From Gnetum montanum (lineage: Eukaryota > Streptophyta > Gnetopsida > Gnetales > Gnetaceae), in contig MNCI01001838.1 of the NCBI GenBank assembly GCA_015680685.1, positions 198,483-262,482 on the forward strand: a stretch of DNA of 64,000 bases. Direction: 5' to 3'. This document shows positions 55,981-64,000 of this stretch, piece after piece. The number at the start of each line of letters is the position of its first letter. Position 1 is the first letter of the stretch. A program made the position numbers and the translations under genes. The notes beneath the pieces are model-generated. The model did not search any database. It had not been told where the DNA came from and saw only the letters and a program-made list of their open reading frames with translations.

Positions 55981-57330
55981 ATAGTAAGGTACCCAATGGC
56001 TAACAATAGATGATAATTCTAATTCAACAATATGCATGAAACTAGTGGGGCTTCTCACCAATGATTAGTTTGATAAAATGAATGAAATTGAGTAGATTCA
56101 GAATCAAATATTCCACAAAGAAGTAGAAATAGACTGGAAAAATTTTTAAATCCTTAATCATTTTAAACAAAAGCCCCTTCAACTCAATACTTTATTGGCA
56201 ACATTGGAATATGCTTTTGCTGATAATGACAATTCAATAATTATTAATATCAATCTCACCAAGTTGCTAAAAGTTGTAAATAAATGGCCAATAGCTTCTA
56301 CCTAGTCATATCATGAGATAATTGGAATAGATCCATGCATATGCTAGCACCTAATATATATAGACTACTATCAAACCAAGGAGGTAGCCATAGAGGAGAT
56401 TGAATCCAAAGCTTAAGCAAGTTGTTAAAGATGAAGTTGAATATTTTCTTAAGGTAGGATTCATATGTCTTATGATAGATAGTAATTGGGTAAGCCTACT
56501 TATTATTATTCCTAAAAAAGAAGGAAATGAAGGATCTTTATAAACTTCATGCTATTGAAAATTGTTACATTTAAAGATCATTTTCCATTACCAATTGTGG
56601 ACCAAGTACTAGATACAATTACAAGATATAATTACTCTAGTTTTCTAGATGGTTATAGTGGCTATGACCAAATTTAAATCTCACCAAAAGACCAAGGCAA
56701 GACAGCTTTCACAAGTCTCTAGAGGACTTTTGCATATAAAAAGATGTTCTTTGACCTTCGTAATGCTCCTACAACTTTTTAATGCCTGTTCTTGAGCATC
56801 CTCCAGTAGTAAATTGGTAGTGGTGTGAAATTCTTCATGGATGACTTCTCCACCTATGGTACCAACTTTAAATAAGCAATAGACAATCTTAAGCAAGTCT
56901 TGAAATGATATGTGAAGACGAACTTGAGGCTCAACTAGTAGAAGAGCCACTTGATGATCCAAGATGGCATTATCTTGAGGCACCAAATTCTAGGAAAGGG
57001 GATTGAGGTGAACCTTGCAAAACTAAGGGTCATCTAAGGAATAATTAGGCAACCTCAAACTATAAGAGATGTAAGGTCATTTCATGGTCACATGGGTTAC
57101 TACAGGAACTTCATAGAAAACTTCTCTAAAATTTCCAAACCACTAGTATCACTGACAAAGAAAGATGTAATATTTGAATGGACCAAAGAATGTAAACAAG
57201 CATTTTATCACTTAAAGCATAAGCTCGTAGAAACTCCAATTTTACACATCCCCAATTAGTCTAGTCCATTCCATATAATGACAGATGCATTTAACTTTCC
57301 TTTGGGAGTGTTGCTTATACAAATTGATGA
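55981..57330 (+). pseudogene. D linker and reverse transcriptase
   Basis: The linker reads MNEIE, LNTLLATLEYAFADND. RT has RIFINFMLLK, FLDGYSGYDQI, then the intact FMDDFSTYG (about 56835-56865), VRSFHGHMGYYRNFIENFSK and LTKKDVIFEWTKECKQAF. Stops occur at about one per 25 codons. Confidence 0.83.
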
Positions 57331-57655
57331 TTAAAAACATCCATATTACATCCCTTATACAAGAAGAAGCATTGTGGATGCATAACTTAACTACGCCACC
57401 ACTGAAAAAGAACTTATAGTAGTGGTGTATGCCTTAGAAAAATTCAAGTACTATGTGCTTAGATACCCAATCTTTATGCATACTAACCACAGTGTAATTC
57501 ACTTTCTAATGAAAAAACCAGTGGTTAGCCCCCATGTTATATGGTGGCTAGTAATTTTACAGGAATTTGACCTTACCATGGTGGACAGGAAAAAAACCAA
57601 GAATGTAGTTGCTGATCATTTTGTCTCAATTAAGATGGAATATCAAGGAGGATGA
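57331..57655 (+). pseudogene. D RNase H domain
   Basis: TEKELIVVVYALEKFKYYVL (about 57400-57460), TNHSVIHFLMKKP and VADHF are present. The first Asp region (MTDAFNFPLG, about 57280-57310) lies just upstream in the same frame. The 77-codon open stretch 57422-57655 is the longest intact part. Confidence 0.83.
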
Positions 57656-58625
57656 AGAATCATTATTTGATCATTTTCCAAATGAACTTCTCTTTGTTAG
57701 GTCCATTGAAGTTCAAGGACCAAAGGTTACCAATTGGTATGATGAGTTCCTTTCTTATCTTCTCACATAGAAGACTCTCATAGAATGGGATAATAATAAG
57801 AAACAACAATTTTTTTAGTAGGTCAAGAATTACATGGAAATTAAAAGCAACCTCTACAAGGTTTGTGTTGATGGCCTGGTTGTATGATGTGTAATCAATA
57901 AAGATCAGTTACAAATCCTCCAAGGTGCTCATGAAAGTCATTGTAGGGATCATTACACAAGAAGAAGGATAGCTATAAGGATTCATGGTAGGATACTTTT
58001 GGCCAACAATCCTAAGGGATGCTCATCATTTCTTCCATTTATGTGAGTGATGTCAACAAGATGGAGGAATTACTACATAAATAGAAGGATCCCAATAGTG
58101 GATTTAACCACTTGAGCCTTTCAACCTTTGGGAAATTGACTTCATGGAATCTATCATTCCCATGTCAAATGAGAAGAATTACATCATAGTTGCTATTGAC
58201 TATTGTATTAAATGGGCTAAAGTTGCAGCCATATCGAATTGTAAATCTACCACTACATCTTGATTTGTTCAATAATAGGTGGTGAATAGGTTTGATGTGC
58301 CTAGAGTACTAATTTCGAATAATGGAACACATTTTATTAGGTATTTTTTTTTTTTTTGGATGTCAATGTAACACTTAGGGAGGCAACATAAACTTATAAT
58401 TCCCTATTACCCCCATGCCATTGGTCAAGTTAAGGTCACGAATAGAAAGATTACTAAAATCTGGACATAAACTATCAATAGATATTGGAAAGACTAGAGT
58501 ACAAAACTTAACGATGCTCTTTGGACACATCATTCAACCTAGAAACTTCCTATACACTGCTCTCCCTATGAGTTAGTGTACGAAAAGTTACCTAAACTTC
58601 TAATAAAACATTTTATGTCATTGGG
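57656..58625 (+). pseudogene. D integrase, truncated by F
   Basis: GAHESHCRDHYTRR (about 57928-57970) and a decayed Cys pair represent the zinc region. IDFMESIIPM is the first core motif. The second is ISNNGTHF (Asp to Asn). The third is degraded near 58430. The frame reaches YELVYEKLPKLL near 58600 and ends where the F LTR begins; the C-terminal domain should lie beyond the window. A poly-T run at 58346-58358 interrupts the core. Confidence 0.75.
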
Positions 58626-59486
58626 TGATATTATATCTACAATATCATAGCCTTTCTTACATCATCATAGATGCAATGTAGTGGATCCTAGTCAATTCTA
58701 TATATACCAACCCACAGTCATGTCAAAGGAATAGTTTTTCGCTAACGCTTAGTCAAATTCTTGCAGTTTGTTTTTGTAATTTAGACTTAGTGATATAGTG
58801 AATGTTCATAGTGTGGTGTTAAACAGTTGTACATAATCGTTGTTTGAGTGGATTGTTCTTAAGCATAATTCTTGATCAAAAATGAAGATTGAGATTCTTT
58901 TCCACCATTACAGCATTTTATTTAGTTCATTTTTACTTAGGTTAATTTTACTTTTTAGCATGTTTACTTTAGTTAAGTCATTTACAATTTCCAAGTACTT
59001 TACTTTTTCCTACATCTATTAGTAAGATGGTATAAGTACAACTAGTTTCAAGCATGTAGTATAGTAGTTTGGTGACCCAGTGATGAGTTTACTTGATTCA
59101 CTCAATAGTGGATTTGCTTGGTAATCCTAATAATGGTTACATGAGTCCTTAACATGTATGAATAGTCAGGAACAAATACTTATTACCCATAGGCTAAAAT
59201 AGTTTTTTTTACTTTCATTACACTTAGGCTTATATTGTATTACTCTGATTCAACTATGTTTACACTTAGTCTTAATTTGAACCAAACAACATCACCTATC
59301 ATATGCTTCACCAAGAGTTAAACCATACAGCTTGAACTTCACTAACTTAATGTGAATAGATAATGATCATGAATTGAACCTCAACTACTAGTGAATCTAC
59401 ATTGGCCATTCACAAATTATGATCAATTTGTGCATGTGCACTTGTGACTTGTATGGTGGAGTGTTGGAATATCCAACCACTCATCA
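58626..59486 (+). repeat. F 5' LTR
   Basis: About 860 bp, ending CACTCATCA. A TATATATA box is at 58699-58706. The second half resembles the LTRs of C and D only weakly (GTTTGGTGACCCAG, GTGACTTGTATGG). The CCAATATC-type cluster is absent. Confidence 0.75.
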
Positions 59487-59487
59487 T

Positions 59488-59505
59488 TGGCACTATTATC
59501 AGGGA
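59488..59505 (+). other. F primer-binding site, tRNA-Asp type
   Basis: TGGCACTATTATCAGGGA differs from the tRNA-Asp complement at six positions, all C-to-T or G-to-A. Confidence 0.85.
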
Positions 59506-59629
59506 TGTGTCAATGTTTGCTAAGTAGTTGATTTTACAAATTTTGTTGTGTTAAGAATCATCAAATATATCCTTTACACTTAAATTATTTTTTTCTAGAA
59601 GTACATACTTAAAGCATCAAACATTTAAT

Positions 59630-61960
59630 ATGGCTTCTACAATTAAGGAGATATCACCATCTTCTACTAAATTTAATAAGAGTCATGATAGGGAATATAA
59701 TGAAGAAGACTAGTGTGCACCTATGCAAACTAGAATCTCCTACACTTACACTGATCCATACTATTCTGACTTCACATTTATCTTTCATTATCATAAATAA
59801 CTAAAATGGAGAGATTTACAAGGTAATATTGTCTTGCCTTCATAACATTTCACACCATCAATGCTACAAGCAACCCTTATGAGGTCAAACCTTGATCTTG
59901 TGTAAGAAGGTTATTACATCACTAAGCATATGACTGGGCCATACTAACCAATAGAGACTCAGGTAAGAAGGAATGCTACCATGGAGACAAGACATAAGCT
60001 TGAAAAGGAAAAGAAAGTACCTCAAATGGTTTTCCTAAATGAAAGAGATGATGCTAGGTTTCAAATGGAGAAATTTTATCAAACCCATGGATCTTAATCT
60101 TAAATACCAATAATCTGTATTGAAGATTCCATCATGATACAACTGCATTCAGCTCTTGCAAAAACACCCAAAGGAGATAAGGAAGACTTCATGCTTCAAA
60201 GGAACTCAAGGCCAAAGATCTCCAATGAATCAAAAAGGGGTGAAGCAAGGAGTCATAGAATGAGAACTTTCTAGCATTGTTCTCTAACACCTTCCTCTTC
60301 CTCCTCACACTCTTCCAGAGATTCTAACAAGATAGAAAGAAGAATGATGGATCATGATGGGAAGAAATGAAGGGATCATGAGAGATATGCATATCAAAGA
60401 AGACATCCTAAAGAAAAATAGAATAATTATGAGCAAAGAAGAAAGAGCATCAAACATGAAGAAAGAAAACATCATAAGCATTGGAGGGGTCACTACTACA
60501 ATAGAGTTCATGAACCTAAAGACTACAAAAAACTCCTATTGGCCACTCAAAATATGATTAATATTAGAATCACAATGTATATTCCTACAAGGCATGTAAG
60601 GAACTATTGCATCAAGTAACTAGACATGAATAATATTCTGAAATTTAAATGTGGATACAAGGCATGTAAGGAACTATTGCATCAAGCACCATCTTCAAGC
60701 CTTCCATGATGCCTATGCCCTTCAAAATATTGAAAATGATTAGCAAAAACTAAAGTTGTTTCCTAGAACACTCATAAAGAAAGTAGAGAGTTAGTACAAA
60801 TCCTTAGAACCGAAATTAGTTCAAAGATGGAGTACCATGCTAGAGTTCTTTAATAACAAATATCAAACTTACTCCAGAGTATCTAATTTGAGAAAATAAA
60901 TTCAATGATGGAAACAAGGAATACATGAATCCCTTGATGCAATAATGGGCAAGTACTATTCACTATTACATAGGTGCCTAGGCCACAGATTTTCTCAAAC
61001 GGAACAACTAAGACACATCATTCATGGATTATGAAATAGGATAAGAGAAACTCCTAGGATATATGCCCACAGTAGATTATCTCAGATGATAGCTCATCCT
61101 TTTTAAAGACTCATTGACCAAGTGGCAAAAGAAGAAGGAGAGTTAAGGAAAATAGAATCAACCAAAGAATACAATAGAGATTATGTAATAAAAAAAAAAG
61201 GAATGCAAGAATATGCAAATCACAAGGAGAGCAAACATTGAAAGATACAATCCAATGGAAGACTCTACTAATTCAAACATTGGTTAATGAAATTGCAGCT
61301 AAGGCAAAGAAAATGTGAAATTCTATGGATGAGAACTTTGCTACAACATTGAAGATAGTTAAGAAAATGACTGAACAAGTTCTAAATTGAAGCAAAGAAA
61401 AGAAGAGACAATGGATGGGAGAACTATAGAAACAAAGGAAAATTTTTTGGAGTAGAGGAATTTATAGACTCCAATTTAGAGGATGATGAAAGATGCAAAG
61501 TGCACTAGTGTGAACATCCAAAGGGGTGTTTCCTTGTTATGGCCGACTTACAAGAGTTTGGGGCATATGTACTTAACTAGAAATTTGTCAAGAAACAAAT
61601 TCCCAAACAATTACCTTATCCATAGAGTAAGTTTGAACAAAGTTACCAACAAATGTACCATCCAAGTGGGGCATATCCTCAACTATAGGAATAGTACCAG
61701 CAATAATAGAAACAATCACAAACATGGAGAATGCCACCACCAAGGTAACTATACTCATACAAGTAGCCTGATCCCTATGGATACTCTGTCCAACATCCAA
61801 TCTTTCCAAGGAATACATTAGTCCATGCATCCTCTCACTACTATCCACAAAAGTATCATAGACCCACTACCTCATGGATGAATCCAATTTCTTACATGTC
61901 CTAAATAGCAGCTAGTTCCTTACTTCAAACTTCTAACTCCTTCCCACCAGTGCCATCACC
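59630..61960 (+). pseudogene. F gag polyprotein
   Basis: Starts MASTIKEIS at 59630. FTFIFH, then LQGNIVLPS near 59790-59850, matches B and D. A long charged segment (KEKKVPQ, HERYAYQRRHPKE) precedes the core (MNNILKFKCGYK near 60630-60665). A 29-bp stretch (CAAGGCATGTAAGGAACTAT plus nine) is repeated at 60588-60616 and 60658-60686 and disrupts the core. The Cys/His motif CKVH, a stop, CEHPKGC lies near 61495-61530. Stops throughout. Confidence 0.75.
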
Positions 61961-63180
61961 AATCATGTAAGGAGAGCTGTAAGAAAACAACACTACTAGG
62001 GCAGTAACTACACAAGAGGATGTAATAACAATTGAATCAAAAGCCAGGAAACATCATTTTTTAGGACAAGTCCAAAGAAGGTTTGAGGGATGGGGACTTT
62101 GCCTAACTCTAAACCATCCACACATACTCCTATAAGGAACACTATGCTTTCAATATCTATAGACAAGAATGCAACAACTATTATGCTCACTCAGAAAATA
62201 ACATACTATATTAAAGTAAGAGCACTTCCCAAGAAGAGAACATATCTTGGGAGTCCCTTACTCTATTTTCAAATAGTAGAACATAAAACATGCAAGGTTC
62301 TCTTAGATTTCTTTTTAGGAGTAAATCTTATTTGACAAAACATGTACAAGTCCTAGAATCTTCACCTGCCAAAGAAGAGTAACATTTACCTAGAGCTTGC
62401 ACACTAGTCCATTGCTATTCCACTTGAATAATTGGAAGATGTTATTACTACCATAAGTCGCTAGTCCTATCCTACTGATGTCTTAGTCATACACATGGGA
62501 AAGAACAAAGGGGAATTTCCCATAATTATGGGAAGAGCATGACTTAGCACTATGGATACTAAGCTTGGAATTAGAGACTTATCCTTGAAAATCTTCAAGA
62601 AAGATGAAGTAGGAATCATTCAGAGACACAGAGTTCCATGTATCACATACAGCAATAAAGGGTACAATTGTGTGCAGAAGATCTAGATCATAAAACATGA
62701 TGACATCACATCATGCAAAAAATGTATAGAAAACATGTGTGTACAAAAGTGCCTGTATGCCACAACAAATCAACAAGAAGGCACCCAGTGGTTGAACATT
62801 GAAAAAGAAATAGAAGCTAAGATATGCATGGAACCATTAAACAAAATCACAAGTGCCTATGTTGAAGAAATTAATAACTTAGAACAATTAAGAAGATAAC
62901 CTCCTCACATAGAATCACATTAGGAGAAAGATATTGAATGGGAATAGTTAGAGATACAAGAGACACACAAGCTAGAACCCTTAGAATTGAAACCCCTACC
63001 AAATACACTTGGGTATGCTTCCTTAAATAATAAAAATTAGGTAATCATAAATGCCAAACTTGATAAAGAGTAGAAGAAGAAATTACTAGAAGTAATGAAT
63101 AAATGGCTAACTACATTTGCATGATCCTATGATGAAATCACAAGTATCAATCCATGCATATGTCAACATTGAATCTATAT
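61961..63180 (+). pseudogene. F protease region and linker
   Basis: The open stretch 62090-62335 ends in CKVLLDFFLGVNLI, the protease active site with Ser-Gly lost. IIMGRA near 62525 and VPCITYSN near 62635 follow, then the linker (TCAY-equivalent near 62850, PLELKPLPNTLGYASL near 62980). Frames are broken. Confidence 0.72.
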
Positions 63181-64000
63181 AGATCCAGTTATTAAACCAC
63201 GCTACCAACTACAAGGGAGGTTGAACCCAAAACTTAAGGAAGTTTCCAAATAAGAGTTTAAAAAACTATTAAAGGCTAGGTTCATCTATCCTATAGCAGA
63301 TAGTGAATAGGTTAGTCCATTGGTCATTGTTCCAAAGAAAGGTGGCAAGTGAAGGATTTTCATTAATTTCTACTTGTAGAACATGGTAATGTTCAAGGAC
63401 CATTTTTCTCTACCATTTTTTGACCAGGTCCTAGACACTATCGTAGGATGCCAATATTATAGTTTCCTGGATGGACATAGTGGGTACAATCAAATCTACA
63501 TTACACCACAAGATCAAGAAAAGATCATGTTTAACAATCCATGGGGAATGCTTTCATACAAGCAAATGCCCTTTAACTTGTGTAATGCCCTTGCTACCTT
63601 CCAAAGACTTGTACTAAGAATCTTGAAAAAGAAAATTGGTAATAAAGTTGAAGTTTTTATCAAAGATTTCTCCACATATAGGCTAGATTTTAAATAAGCC
63701 TTGGACAATTTAAAGTAAGTATTGAAAATATGTGTAGAAACTAATTTGAAGCTCAACTAGCAAAAAAGCCACTTAATGGTTTAAGATGATATAGTTATGG
63801 GACATAAAGTATCTCACAAAGGAATATAAGTAGGTCTAGAAAAGATCAAAGTCATTTAGAATATCACTCAAAGGCCGCAAACTGTCAAAGATATTAGATC
63901 ATTTCTTGGCCATAGAGGATACTATAATTGATTTGTTAAAAAATTTTCAAAGACTACCAAATCACTCATGAAACTAACTAAGAAATATACATTATTTTAA
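63181..64000 (+). pseudogene. F reverse transcriptase, runs off the window
   Basis: LVIVPKKGGK, then the 104-codon open stretch 63383-63697 with FLDGHSGYNQIYI and MPFNLCNALATFQRLV. The catalytic site is changed to VFIKDFSTY (D to K), so it is inactive. GHRGYYN and KFSKTTKSLMKLTKK are the last motifs before the edge. Confidence 0.83.

Larger units (their letters stand above)
33339..58625 (+). mobile_element. Element D: Athila-like retrotransposon interrupted by C, E and F
   Basis: D's LTR begins at 33339 (TGATGAAACATC), is split by C and resumes at 42821-43438. Then follow the primer site, gag, half of the protease region, element E (46464-55718), the remainder of the protease region, RT, RNase H and part of integrase, where F begins. 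Without insertions the visible part is about 6.8 kb; the rest lies beyond the window. D is the oldest of the right-hand cluster. Confidence 0.85.
58626..64000 (+). mobile_element. Element F: Athila-like retrotransposon, 5' part
   Basis: 5' LTR, tRNA-Asp-type primer site, gag, protease region and RT up to the window edge, all in D's integrase. The LTR start is set at TGATATT (58626) by analogy with the TGATG start of its relatives, but could be TGTCATT at 58616. The 3' half and target duplication lie outside. Confidence 0.8.

Overview
This window is nuclear DNA from a seed plant with a large, repeat-rich genome. I find no host gene in it. Almost all of it is explained by nested, mostly decayed LTR retrotransposons of the Ty3/gypsy (Metaviridae) group plus one RTE-type LINE. 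Plant origin rests on the lineages present (Tat with a second RNase H, Athila-like elements with tRNA-Asp-type primer sites) and on plant-style nesting. The old, slowly removed insertions would fit a gymnosperm or another giant plant genome, but the species cannot be named from this sequence. Element labels A to F and Z are mine.

Layout. 1-1709: Z, the integrase end of an old gypsy element (+). 1710-28285: B, an Athila-like element (-) split by A. 13641-27412: A, a 13.8 kb Tat-lineage element (+) with both LTRs and a perfect 5-bp target-site duplication (CCTGA), sitting in the primer-binding site of B. 28286-29019: low-complexity and inverted repeats. 29020-29620: gypsy gag relic (-). 29930-33237: RTE-clade LINE (+), with a ~790 bp insertion and an assembly duplication. 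33339-58625: D, an Athila-like element (+) interrupted three times, by C (33575-42820, +, in its LTR), E (46464-55718, -, in its protease region) and F (58626 to the window end, +, in its integrase).

A is the best preserved element. It has gag, a protease region, reverse transcriptase, RNase H, a second RNase H and an integrase with intact HHCC and DD35E residues. A 38-bp tandem array lies between the integrase and the 3' LTR, and its LTRs carry dense pentamer arrays that match heat-shock-element geometry.

The five Athila-like elements share a recognisable gag. B and E also share something I have not seen described: a roughly 1,000-codon extra ORF downstream of the pol position, with a globular N-terminal half and a coiled-coil C-terminal half. 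It starts directly at a splice-acceptor-like CAG and is preceded by a TATA-containing module that resembles the U3 of the same element's own LTR. E keeps gag and this ORF but has lost all of pol. C has lost the ORF body and keeps only its tail.

Assembly caveats: a 45-N gap (16871-16915) and isolated single Ns at 8058, 8100, 18963, 31883, 31927 and 53582, each flanked by near-identical direct repeats that look like unmerged contig overlaps. All coding regions except parts of A carry many stop codons, mostly of the C-to-T / G-to-A type.
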